In this document: piece after piece, positions 13,401 through 24,297 of the stretch
How the letters are laid out: each line of letters opens with the position of its first letter
Position numbering within the stretch: position 1 is the stretch's first letter
From: Bubalus kerabau
Taxonomy: Eukaryota; Chordata; Mammalia; Artiodactyla; Bovidae
Assembly: GCF_029407905.1 (NCBI RefSeq)
Contig: NW_026577882.1
Location: 1,178,001 to 1,242,000, forward strand
DNA length: 64,000 nucleotides
Direction: 5' to 3'
The notes under the pieces: generated by a model
Database searches by the model: none
The model's input: only the letters and a program-made list of their open reading frames with translations
Told to the model about the DNA's origin: nothing
Program-made: the position numbers and the translations under genes

Positions 13401-16400
13401 GGAGAAGGGGCTCAGAGGAAGCGGTGCCGGGACCCTCGGTGTTCCCCTCGAGGGAACCCGGCGTGTCGGGGGACTTTTGGGGGTCGCAGGAAGGCTGTCA
13501 GGGACCGTTTCGCCCTTCAGGGCGGAACAGGGGACTTCCCTTGAGACGCCGTGGCGGGCAAGGGCCTCATCTTGCCAAGAGGTGGGAACCACGTGGTTTT
13601 TCTCGAGTTGCGGCGGCATTCTCGAGTTACGACGGGGATCTCAGCCTTCCCCTTGGGTTGGCCCTGGGAAGCCCAATCTTCCCCTCGGGTTGCGAGGGAA
13701 AGCTGGGGGTTGCGCTCGAGTCACCGCAGGGCCGAAGAGACCTCACCTAGGCGTGTGTCCGGGACCTAATATTCCTCTCCAGGGAAGGCAGGGATCTCGG
13801 GGTTGCATTCCAGGCTCCCCCGGGGAGTCAGGCCTCGTCTCGAGGGGAAGCCAAGGACTCCGCTCTCCTCTCGAGTCGCGACGCGGGTCTCTTGGAGCCC
13901 CCTGAGCGGCCTCAAGGGAGTCCAGCCTCCTCTTCCGTTTGGAGAGAGGACCCGGGATTGCTCTCCAGGCCATGCAGGAAAAGAAGGCCCTCAGCTCGCG
14001 AGGACGGGGGCGTCTCAGGGGTTTCCTCGAGCTGCGGCGCCCGTGGGGGTTTTCTCCCGAGGCACGACGAGGATCTCAGGGAGCCTCTCGTGCGGCGCCA
14101 GGGAAGTCAGGTCTCCATGCGCGTGGCGAGGGGGAGCGCGTCCTGGCTCTCGAGTCACGGGAGGGGACTAGGGCCTCGAGACGCGTTGAAGAAGGACTCT
14201 GGAGGTCTTTCTCGGGGGGCGGCGGGAAACCCTCGTGTCCCTCGCCTTCTGCCGGGGACCTTAGGGAACTTCCCAGGGTGCCTCTGAGAGGCGAGGGATC
14301 CTGTGGAGGTGGCGGGGCCCCTCGGGACTCCGCTGGGTCTGGCGCAACGGAAGAGGGCCTCACCTCGAGGGGAGGCAGGAACCTCAGGCTTCCTCTCCGT
14401 TTCGGACTCCGACCGCAGGGTCCCTGCAGAGTTGGGACAGGAGAGTCAGGCCTCGTCTTGTCTGAGGAAGGGAACCCCGCTGGCCTCTCGAGTTGCTCAG
14501 GGGGTCTCAGGCCCCTCGTCGAGCTGTGTGTGGAACCCGCGGGTCTTTGCGGACGATGCACGGGGGTGGCAGTGCCCCTTCGTGTTGTGCCTTCCCCCAC
14601 AGGGTTGCCTTCGAAGAGGGGTCCGGGCCTCGGGTCCTTCTCAAGGGCGGACCGGGGAATCGGGGGCGTTCGGCATGTGGCCCCACCCACGTGGCTCGTC
14701 TCGAATTTCCTCGTGAGACCGGCCTCATCCTGAGGTGCGCCGGGAAGGCCGGGAACCCCTTCCAGACCACGCAGGGGAATCGCCTCTCCTGTCGCGATCA
14801 GGAGGGGAGAAGGGGCTCAGAGGAAGCGGTGCCGGGACCCTCGGTGTTCCCCTCGAGGGAACCCGGCGTGTCGGGGGACTTTTGGGGGTCGCAGGAAGGC
14901 TGTCAGGGACCGTTTCGCCCTTCAGGGCGGAACAGGGGACTTCCCTTGAGACGCCGTGGCGGGCAAGGGCCTCATCTTGCCAAGAGGTGGGAACCACGTG
15001 GTTTTTCTCGAGTTGCGGCGGCATTCTCGAGTTACGACGGGGATCTCAGCCTTCCCCTTGGGTTGGCCCTGGGAAGCCCAATCTTCCCCTCGGGTTGCGA
15101 GGGAAAGCTGGGGGTTGCGCTCGAGTCACCGCAGGGCCGAAGAGACCTCACCTAGGCGTGTGTCCGGGACCTAATATTCCTCTCCAGGGAAGGCAGGGAT
15201 CTCGGGGTTGCATTCCAGGCTCCCCCGGGGAGTCAGGCCTCGTCTCGAGGGGAAGCCAAGGACTCCGCTCTCCTCTCGAGTCGCGACGCGGGTCTCTTGG
15301 AGCCCCCTGAGCGGCCTCAAGGGAGTCCAGCCTCCTCTTCCGTTTGGAGAGAGGACCCGGGATTGCTCTCCAGGCCATGCAGGAAAAGAAGGCCCTCAGC
15401 TCGCGAGGACGGGGGCGTCTCAGGGGTTTCCTCGAGCTGCGGCGCCCGTGGGGGTTTTCTCCCGAGGCACGACGAGGATCTCAGGGAGCCTCTCGTGCGG
15501 CGCCAGGGAAGTCAGGTCTCCATGCGCGTGGCGAGGGGGAGCGCGTCCTGGCTCTCGAGTCACGGGAGGGGACTAGGGCCTCGAGACGCGTTGAAGAAGG
15601 ACTCTCGAGGTCTTTCTCGGGGGGCGGCGGGAAACCCTCGTGTCCCTCGCCTTCTGCCGGGGACCTTAGGGAACTTGCGAGGGTGCCTCTGAGAGGCGAG
15701 GGATCCTGTGGAGGTGGCGGGGCCCCTCGGGACTCCGCTGGGTCTGGCGCAACGGAAGAGGGCCTCACCTCGAGGGGAGGCAGGAACCTCAGGCTTCCTC
15801 TCCGTTTCGGACTCCGACCGCAGGGTCCCTGCAGAGTTGGGACAGGAGAGTCAGGCCTCGTCTTGTCTGAGGAAGGGAACCCCGCTGGCCTCTCGAGTTG
15901 CTCAGGGGGTCTCAGGCCCCTCGTCGAGCTGTGTGTGGAACCCGCGGGTCTTTGCGGACGATGCACGGGGGTGGCAGTGCCCCTTCGTGTTGTGCCTTCC
16001 CCCACAGGGTTGCCTTCGAAGAGGGGTCCGGGCCTCGGGTCCTTCTCAAGGGCGGACCGGGGAATCGGGGGCGTTCGGCATGTGGCCCCACCCACGTGGC
16101 TCGTCTCGAATTTCCTCGTGAGACCGGCCTCATCCTGAGGTGCGCCGGGAAGGCCGGGAACCCCTTCCAGACCACGCAGGGGAATCGCCTCTCCTGTCGC
16201 GATCAGGAGGGGAGAAGGGGCTCAGAGGAAGCGGTGCCGGGACCCTCGGTGTTCCCCTCGAGGGAACCCGGCGTGTCGGGGGACTTTTGGGGGTCGCAGG
16301 AAGGCTGTCAGGGACCGTTTCGCCCTTCAGGGCGGAACAGGGGACTTCCCTTGAGACGCCGTGGCGGGCAAGGGCCTCATCTTGCCAAGAGGTGGGAACC

Positions 16401-18899
16401 ACGTGGTTTTTCTCGAGTTGCGGCGGCATTCTCGAGTTACGACGGGGATCTCAGCCTTCCCCTTGGGTTGGCCCTGGGAAGCCCAATCTTCCCCTCGGGT
16501 TGCGAGGGAAAGCTGGGGGTTGCGCTCGAGTCACCGCAGGGCCGAAGAGACCTCACCTAGGCGTGTGTCCGGGACCTAATATTCCTCTCCAGGGAAGGCA
16601 GGGATCTCGGGGTTGCATTCCAGGCTCCCCCGGGGAGTCAGGCCTCGTCTCGAGGGGAAGCCAAGGACTCCGCTCTCCTCTCGAGTCGCGACGCGGGTCT
16701 CTTGGAGCCCCCTGAGCGGCCTCAAGGGAGTCCAGCCTCCTCTTCCGTTTGGAGAGAGGACCCGGGATTGCTCTCCAGGCCATGCAGGAAAAGAAGGCCC
16801 TCAGCTCGCGAGGACGGGGGCGTCTCAGGGGTTTCCTCGAGCTGCGGCGCCCGTGGGGGTTTTCTCCCGAGGCACGACGAGGATCTCAGGGAGCCTCTCG
16901 TGCGGCGCCAGGGAAGTCAGGTCTCCATGCGCGTGGCGAGGGGGAGCGCGTCCTGGCTCTCGAGTCACGGGAGGGGACTAGGGCCTCGAGACGCGTTGAA
17001 GAAGGACTCTCGAGGTCTTTCTCGGGGGGCGGCGGGAAACCCTCGTGTCCCTCGCCTTCTGCCGGGGACCTTAGGGAACTTGCGAGGGTGCCTCTGAGAG
17101 GCGAGGGATCCTGTGGAGGTGGCGGGGCCCCTCGGGACTCCGCTGGGTCTGGCGCAACGGAAGAGGGCCTCACCTCGAGGGGAGGCAGGAACCTCAGGCT
17201 TCCTCTCCGTTTCGGACTCCGACCGCAGGGTCCCTGCAGAGTTGGGACAGGAGAGTCAGGCCTCGTCTTGTCTGAGGAAGGGAACCCCGCTGGCCTCTCG
17301 AGATGCTCAGGGGGTCTCAGGCCCCTCGTCGAGCTGTGTGTGGAACCCGCGGGTCTTTGCGGACGATGCACGGGGGTGGCAGTGCCCCTTCGTGTTGTGC
17401 CTTCCCCCACAGGGTTGCCTTCGAAGAGGGGTCCGGGCCTCGGGTCCTTCTCAAGGGCGGACCGGGGAATCGGGGGCGTTCGGCATGTGGCCCCACCCAC
17501 GTGGCTCGTCTCGAATTTCCTCGTGAGACCGGCCTCATCCTGAGGTGCGCCGGGAAGGCCGGGAACCCCTTCCAGACCACGCAGGGGAATCGCCTCTCCT
17601 GTCGCGATCAGGAGGGGAGAAGGGGCTCAGAGGAAGCGGTGCCGGGACCCTCGGTGTTCCCCTCGAGGGAACCCGGCGTGTCGGGGGACTTTTGGGGGTC
17701 GCAGGAAGGCTGTCAGGGACCGTTTCGCCCTTCAGGGCGGAACAGGGGACTTCCCTTGAGACGCCGTGGCGGGCAAGGGCCTCATCTTGCCAAGAGGTGG
17801 GAACCACGTGGTTTTTCTCGAGTTGCGGCGGCATTCTCGAGTTACGACGGGGATCTCAGCCTTCCCCTTGGGTTGGCCCTGGGAAGCCCAATCTTCCCCT
17901 CGGGTTGCGAGGGAAAGCTGGGGGTTGCGCTCGAGTCACCGCAGGGCCGAAGAGACCTCACCTAGGCGTGTGTCCGGGACCTAATATTCCTCTCCAGGGA
18001 AGGCAGGGATCTCGGGGTTGCATTCCAGGCTCCCCCGGGGAGTCAGGCCTCGTCTCGAGGGGAAGCCAAGGACTCCGCTCTCCTCTCGAGTCGCGACGCG
18101 GGTCTCTTGGAGCCCCCTGAGCGGCCTCAAGGGAGTCCAGCCTCCTCTTCCGTTTGGAGAGAGGACCCGGGATTGCTCTCCAGGCCATGCAGGAAAAGAA
18201 GGCCCTCAGCTCGCGAGGACGGGGGCGTCTCAGGGGTTTCCTCGAGCTGCGGCGCCCGTGGGGGTTTTCTCCCGAGGCACGACGAGGATCTCAGGGAGCC
18301 TCTCGTGCGGCGCCAGGGAAGTCAGGTCTCCATTCGCGTGGCGAGGGGGAGCGCGTCCTGGCTCTCGAGTCACGGGAGGGGACTAGGGCCTCGAGACGCG
18401 TTGAAGAAGGACTCTGGAGGTCTTTCTCGGGGGGCGGCGGGAAACCCTCGTGTCCCTCGCCTTCTGCCGGGGACCTTAGGGAACTTCCCAGGGTGCCTCT
18501 GAGAGGCGAGGGATCCTGTGGAGGTGGCGGGGCCCCTCGGGACTCCGCTGGGTCTGGCGCAACGGAAGAGGGCCTCACCTCGAGGGGAGGCAGGAACCTC
18601 AGGCTTCCTCTCCGTTTCGGACTCCGACCGCAGGGTCCCTGCAGAGTTGGGACAGGAGAGTCAGGCCTCGTCTTGTCTGAGGAAGGGAACCCCGCTGGCC
18701 TCTCGAGTTGCTCAGGGGGTCTCAGGCCCCTCGTCGAGCTGTGTGTGGAACCCGCGGGTCTTTGCGGACGATGCACGGGGGTGGCAGTGCCCCTTCGTGT
18801 TGTGCCTTCCCCCACAGGGTTGCCTTCGAAGAGGGGTCCGGGCCTCGGGTCCTTCTCAAGGGCGGACCGGGGAATCGGGGGCGTTCGGCATGTGGCCCC

Positions 18900-20213
18900 A
18901 CCCACGTGGCTCCTCTCGAATTTCCTCGTGAGACCGGCCTCACCCTGAGGGGCGCCGGGAAGGCCGGGAACCCCTTCCAGACCACGCAGGGGAATCGCCT
19001 CTCCTGTCGCGATCAGGAGGGGAGAAGGGGCTCAGAGGAAGCGGTGCCGGGACCCTCGGTGTTCCCCTCGAGGGAACCCGGCGTGTCGGGGGACTTTTGG
19101 GGGTCGCAGGAAGGCTGTCAGGGACCGTTTCGCCCTTCAGGGCGGAACAGGGGACTTCCCTTGAGACGCCGTGGCGGGCAAGGGCCTCATCTTGCCAAGA
19201 GGTGGGAACCACGTGGTTTTTCTCGAGTTGCGGCGGGATTCTCGAGTTACGACGGGGATCTCAGCCTTCCCCTTGGGTTGGCCCTGGGAAGCCCAATCTT
19301 CCCCTCGGGTTGCGAGGGAAAGCTGGGGGTTGCGCTCGAGTCACCGCAGGGCCGAAGAGACCACACCTAGGCGTGTGTCCGGGACCTAATATTCCTCTCC
19401 AGGGAAGGCAGGGACCTCGGGGTTGCATTCCAGGCTCCCCCGGGGAGTCAGGCCTCGTCTCGAGGGGAAGCCAAGCACTCCGCTCTCCTCTCGAGTCGCG
19501 ACGCGGGTCTCTTGGAGCCCCCTGAGCGGCCTCAAGGGAGTCCAGCCTCCTCTTCCGTTTGGAGAGAGGACCCGGGATTGCTCTCCAGGCCATGCAGGAA
19601 ACGAAGGCCCTCAGCTCGCGAGGACGGGGGCGTCTCAGGGGTTTCCTCGAGCTGCGGCGCCCGTGGGGGTTTTCTCCCGAGGCACGACGAGGATCTCAGG
19701 GAGCCTCTCGTGCGGCGCCAGGGAAGTCAGGTCTCCATGCGCGTGGCGAGGGGGAGCGCGTCCTGGCTCTCGAGTCACGGGAGGGCACTAGGGCCTCGAG
19801 ACGCGTTGAAGGAGGACTCTCGAGGTCTTTCTCGGGGGGCGGCGGGAAACCCTCGTGTCCCTCGCCTTCTGCCGGGGACCTTAGGGAACTTGCCAGGGTG
19901 CCTCTGAGAGGCGAGGGATCCTGTGGAGGTGGCGGGGCCCCTCGGGACTCCGCTGGGTCTGGCGCAACGGAAGAGGGCCATCTCCTCGAGGGGAGGCAGG
20001 AACCTCAGGCTTCCTCTCCGTTTCGGACTCCGACCGCAGGGTCCCTGCAGAGTTGGGACAGGAGAGTCAGGCCTCGTCTTGTCTGAGGAAGGGAACCCCG
20101 CTGGCCTCTCGAGTTGCTCAGGGGGTCTCAGGCCCCCCGTCGAGCTGTGTGTGGAACCCGCGGGTCTTTGCGGACGATGCACGGGGGTGGCAGTGCCCCT
20201 TCGTGTTGTGCCT
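18900..20213. repeat. Right-edge satellite I monomer of the homogeneous array, with accumulated variants
   Basis: This last unit is in phase with the array but has many private differences: ctcctctcg for ctcgtctcg near 18911, caccctgaggggcgcc near 18942, ccacacctag near 19360, gaaacgaagg near 19599, gagggcacta near 19783, cttgccagg near 19890, and a one-base insertion at about 19980 in gggccatctcctcgag. The insertion makes the landmark spacing 1,406 instead of 1,405. This is the expected behaviour of a monomer at the margin of a homogenised array, where exchange with neighbours is less frequent. Confidence 0.8.
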
Positions 20214-21705
20214 TGTTCCACAGGATTGCCTTCGAGTTGGGTTCTGCCATCGGGTTCTTATCAAGAGCGGACCAGGGAATCGGGGTCTTTTGGCATGCCG
20301 CACCACCCACGAGGCTATGTCTCGAATTTCCTCGTGAGACTGGCCTCATCTTGATGTGCGCCAGGAAGGTCGGGAACGCCTTCCAGACAAAGCAGGGGAA
20401 TCGAACCTCCTGTCGCGATCAAGAGGGGAGAAGAGTCTCAGATGAAGCGGTGCCGGGAACCTCGGTGTTCTCCTCAAGTGAGACTGGTATGTCGGGGAAC
20501 TTTTGGGGTCGCATCAAGGGTTCCAAGTAACTTTTCGCTCTTCAATACGGAACGTGGGACTTCTCTTGAGACACTGTAGCGGGCAAGGGCCTCATCTTTC
20601 GATGACGGGGGAACCACGTGGTTTTTCTTGAGTTGGGGCAGGATTCTCGAGTTACAACTGTGAATTCAGGCTTCCTCTTCAACTGGCCCAGGGAAGTCCA
20701 GTTTTCATTCGAATTGTGAGTTAGAACTGGGGATTGCTCTCGAGACACTGCAGGGCCAAATAGACCTCATCTAGGCTTGTGTCCAGGACCTAATGTTCCT
20801 CTGCTGGGGCGATAGCAATCTCAGCATTGCATTCTCGACTCACCCGGGGAGTCAGGCCTCGTCTCGAGGGGAAGCCAAGGACACCGCTCTCCTGTCAAGT
20901 CGCGACGGGTATATCTTGGAGCTCCCTGTGTGGCCTAAAATGAGTCAAGCCTCCTGTGGAGTTTGGAGAGAGGACTCAGGATTGCTCTCCAGGCCATACA
21001 GCAAAAGAAGGCCCTCATCTCGTGAGGACTGGGGCGTCTCGTGGGTATTCTCGAGCTGTGGCTCCAGTGTGGTGTTGCTCACGAGGTATAATGGGGAGCT
21101 CAGGGAGCCTCTCCTGTGGCGCCAGGGAAGTCAGGTTTCTATGCGCGTGGCTAGGGGGAGCGTGTCATTGCTCTCGAGTCATGGTAGGGGAATCGCACCT
21201 CAAGACGCGTTGAAGAAGGACTCTCGAGGTCTTTTACGGGTTGGGGCAGGAAACCCTTGGTTCCCTCGACTTGTGCCGGTGATCTCAGGAAGGTCTAAGG
21301 GTGCCTCTGAGAAGTCAGGGATATTGTGCAGTTGGGAGGGGCCTCTCGGGACTCCACTGGGTTCGGTGCAATGGAAGAGGGCCTCATCTCGAGTGGAGGC
21401 AGGAAACTCATGTTTCCTCTCCTGACTTCCCCTGGGCCAGATCTGACGCGGATCGCAGTTTCGCTGCAGAGTTTGAACAGGAGAGTCAGGCCTCGTCTTG
21501 TGTGGAGGAATGGAACTCTGCTTGCCTCTCCAGTTGTTCACGGGGTGACAGGTCACTTCTCGAGCTGTGTGTGGTACCTGCGGGTTTCTCCGGACGATAC
21601 CCAGGGGTGTCAGTGCCCCTAAGTGTTGTGCCTTCATCAAAAGGGTTATCTTCAAAGAGGTGTCCGGGCATCAGGATCTTATCAAGAGCGGACCGGGAAA
21701 TCGGA
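20195..21705. repeat. Satellite I, CpG-depleted subtype; block X, duplicated at 52,325-53,835
   Basis: Diverged satellite I beginning at a sharp subtype switch in the string gccccttcgtgttgtgcctt (20195-20214). The stretch is nearly identical to 52,325-53,835 at a constant offset of 32,130 bp, including shared private features such as ccttgttccacaggattgcc near 20211 and aaactcatgtttcctctcct near 21405. Diagnostic subtype differences from the homogeneous array are gcttgtgtccaggacctaat for gcgtgtgtccgggacctaat, tatcaagagc for tctcaagggc, and cgcatcaaggg for cgcaggaaggc. The unit length here is about 1,418 bp. No gene is apparent. Confidence 0.85.
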
Positions 21706-24297
21706 GTCGTTCGGCACGTGGCACCTCACACGTGGCTAGTCTCGAATTTCCTCCTGAGACCGGCCTCATCTTGAGGTGTGCCAGGAAGGCTGGGAAACCC
21801 TTCCAGACAAAGCAGGGGAATCGACTCTCCTGTCGCGATCAGGAGGGGAGAAGGGGCTCAGATGAAGTTGTGCCGGGATCCTCGGTGTTCCCCTCGAGGG
21901 AACCCAGCGTGTCGGGGAACTTTTGCGGTCGCATCAAGGGTGTCAAGTACCGTTTCGCCCTTCAGGGCGGAACATGGGACTTCCCTGGAGACACCGGGAA
22001 CTTCGGTGTTCCCCTGGAGTGAGACCGGTATGTTGGGGAACTTTGGGGTCGCATCAAGGGTGCCAAGTAGCATTTCGAACTTTAAGATGGAACGTGGGAC
22101 TTCTCTTGAGACTCTAGCTGGCAAGGGCCTCATATTGGGATGAAGGGGGAACCACATGGTTTTTAAGACTTGAGGCTGAATTTTCGAATTACGATGGGAA
22201 ATTCAGACTTCCTCTTGTGTTGACCGTGGGAAGACCAATCTTCCATTCAAATTGTGAGGGAGAGATGGAGGTTGCTCTCGAGTCACTGTAGGGCAAAATA
22301 GACCTCATCTAGGCTTGTGTCTAGGACATAATGTTCCACTCCAGGGGCGACAGGGATCTCGGGGTTGCATTCCAAACTCACCCGGGGAGTCAGGCCTCGT
22401 CTCGAGGGAAGCAAAGGACTCCGCTCTCCTCTCGAGTCGCACCGAGTATTTCTTGGACCCAACTGAGTGGCCTAAAGGGAGTCAATACTCCTGTGAAGTT
22501 TGGAGAGAGGACCAGGAATTGCTCTCCAGGTCAGGCAGGAAAAGAAGGCCCCCATCTCTCCTTGACGGGGGCATCTTGTGGTTTTTCTCGAACTGCGGCG
22601 CCACTGTGGGTTTTCTCACGAGGTACGATGGGGTACTCAGGGAGCCTCTTGTGTGGTACTAGGGAAGTCAGTTTTCCTGCTTGTGGCGAGGGGAGCGCGT
22701 CCTTGCTCTGGAGTCATGGTAGGGGAATCAGGCATCAAGAGACGTTGAAAAAGGACTCTCCAAGTCTTTCTCGGGTTACTTCAGGAAACTCTGGGTTCCC
22801 TCGACTTGTGCCAGTGACCTCAGGTAGCTTCTCAGGGAGCCTCTGAGAATTCAGGGATACTGTGGTGTTGGGAGGGGCCTCTCGGGACACCACTGAGTTT
22901 GGTTCAATGGAAGAGGGCCTCTTCTCTAGTTGAGGCAGGAACCTCAGGGTTCCTCTCCATTTCTGACTCCAATTGCAGGGTCCCTGAAGAGTTGGGACAG
23001 GAGAGTAAGGCCTCGTCTTGTGTGAAGGAATGCAACTTCACTTGCCTCTCGAGTTGTTCACGAGGTGACAGTCCACATTTGGAGCTGTGAGTGGAATCTG
23101 CGGGTTTTTCCAGACGATGCATGGGGATGTCAGTGTCCCTTCGTGTTGTGCCTTCATCCACAGGGTTGCCTTCGAAGAGATGTCCGGGCGTCAGGTTCTT
23201 ATCTAGAGTGGACCGGGAATTCGGGATCTTTCAGCATATGGCACCAACCATGAGGCTACTTTTCGAATTTCCTCATGAGACCGGCCTCATCTGGAGGTTC
23301 GCGGGAAACGTCGGGAACCCCTTGCAGACAAAACATGGGAATCGACCCTTCTGTCGCGATCAGGAGGGGTGAAGGGGCTCACAGGAAGTGGTGCCGTGAA
23401 CTTTGGTGTTTCCCTCGAGTGAGACCGGTATGTCAGGGAACTTTGGGGGTCGCATCAAGGGTGCCAAGTACCGTTTTGTACTTCAGGATGGAACGTGGGA
23501 CTTCTCTTGATACGCTGTAGCGGCCAAGGGCCTCATCTTGCGATGACGGGGGAGCCACGTGGTTTTTCTCGAGTTGCGGCGGGATTCTCGAGTTACGACG
23601 GGGATTTCAGGCTTCCTCTTGTGTTGGGCCAGGGAAGTCCAATCATCCATTCGAGTTGCGAGGGAGAGCTGGGGGTTGCGCTCGAGTCACTGCAGGGCAA
23701 AGGAGACCTCATCTAGGCTTGTGTCCAGGACCTAATGTTCCTCTCCAACGGCCACAGGGATCTCAGGTTTGCATTCCAGACTCACCCAGGGAGTCAGGCC
23801 TCATGTCGAAGGGAAGCAAAGGACTCCACTCTCCTTTCGAGCCGCGACGGGCACCTCTTGGAGCCCACTTTGTGGCCTAAAGGGAGTCAAGCCTCCTGTG
23901 AAGTTTGGAGAGAGGACTTGGGACTGCTCTCCAGGCCATGCAGGAAAAGATGGCCCTCATCTCGTGATGACGGAGGGATCTTGTGGGTTTTCTCGAGCTG
24001 CGGCGCCAGTGTGGGGTTTCACACGAGGTACGACGGGGAGCTCAGGGAGCCTCTCGTGTGGTGCCAGGGAAGTCAGGTCTCCATGTGCGTGGCGAGGGGG
24101 AGCGCATTATTGCTCTCGAGCTATGGTAGGGGAATCTGACCTCAAGATGCATTGAAGAAGGACTCTCGAGGTCTTTCTTCGGTTGTGGCAGGAAACTCTT
24201 ATTTCCCTCGACTTTTGCTGGTGGCCTCAAGGAGCTTCACAGAATGCCTATGAGAAGTCAGGGATACTGTGGAGATGGGAGGGGCCTCTCGGGACTC
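21706..24297. repeat. Satellite I, CpG-depleted subtype; block Y, duplicated at 59,876-62,467
   Basis: At about 21,700 the similarity to the right-hand shoulder jumps from offset 32,130 to offset 38,170, and the sequence then follows 59,876-62,467 closely. Shared private marks include gtggcacctcacacgtggct near 21718, the 121-bp internal duplication at 21,874-22,116, and tgaattttcgaattacg near 22188 (tgaattctcgaattacg in the other copy). Because of the internal duplication the unit crossing this block is about 1,522 bp. Similarity fades at about 24,297, where the right copy returns to the CpG-rich subtype and the left does not. Confidence 0.85.
21874..22116. repeat. Internal 121-bp tandem duplication inside a satellite I monomer
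   Basis: Two adjacent ~121-bp segments (about 21,874-21,994 and 21,995-22,116) both run from a ccggga...tcggtgttcccct string through tggggaactttt/tggggaacttt and cgcatcaagggtg to tgggacttc. The copies are already diverged, the first resembling the CpG-rich subtype and the second the CpG-depleted subtype. The length is close to four 31-bp subrepeats. The same structure is present at about 60,044-60,286, so it predates the duplication of the surrounding block. Confidence 0.75.

Larger units (their letters stand above)
1..20213. repeat. Satellite I (1.715-type) homogeneous tandem array, 1,405-bp monomer
   Basis: About 14.4 head-to-tail monomers with a constant 1,405-bp period. The landmark ccttcccccacagggttgcc recurs at about 540, 1945, 3350, 4755 and so on to 18805. 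Internally the monomer is a chain of degenerate 31-bp subrepeats: ten exact 31-bp steps can be laid out from 1181 to 1490, each around a tctcgag/gcgagggg theme. From about 1,000 to 18,900 the monomers differ by only a few bases. Recurrent variants are G/A at unit position 1495, C/G at 1556 (which removes a ctcgag site) and CC/GG at 1627/1629. The DNA is rich in G+C and CpG. Period and subrepeat length match the published Bovidae satellite I; the name is recalled, not searched. Long open frames on both strands repeat every 1,405 bp and are considered incidental. No CENP-B-box match (TTCGNNNNANNCGGG) was noticed by eye. Confidence 0.93.

Noticed and set aside
1..20213. CENP-B box in satellite I monomers
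   Set aside because: I looked for TTCGNNNNANNCGGG and its complement around the ttcg-containing strings and saw no full match; the nearest (ttcgaagaggtgtccggg) has the wrong spacing and lacks the central A.
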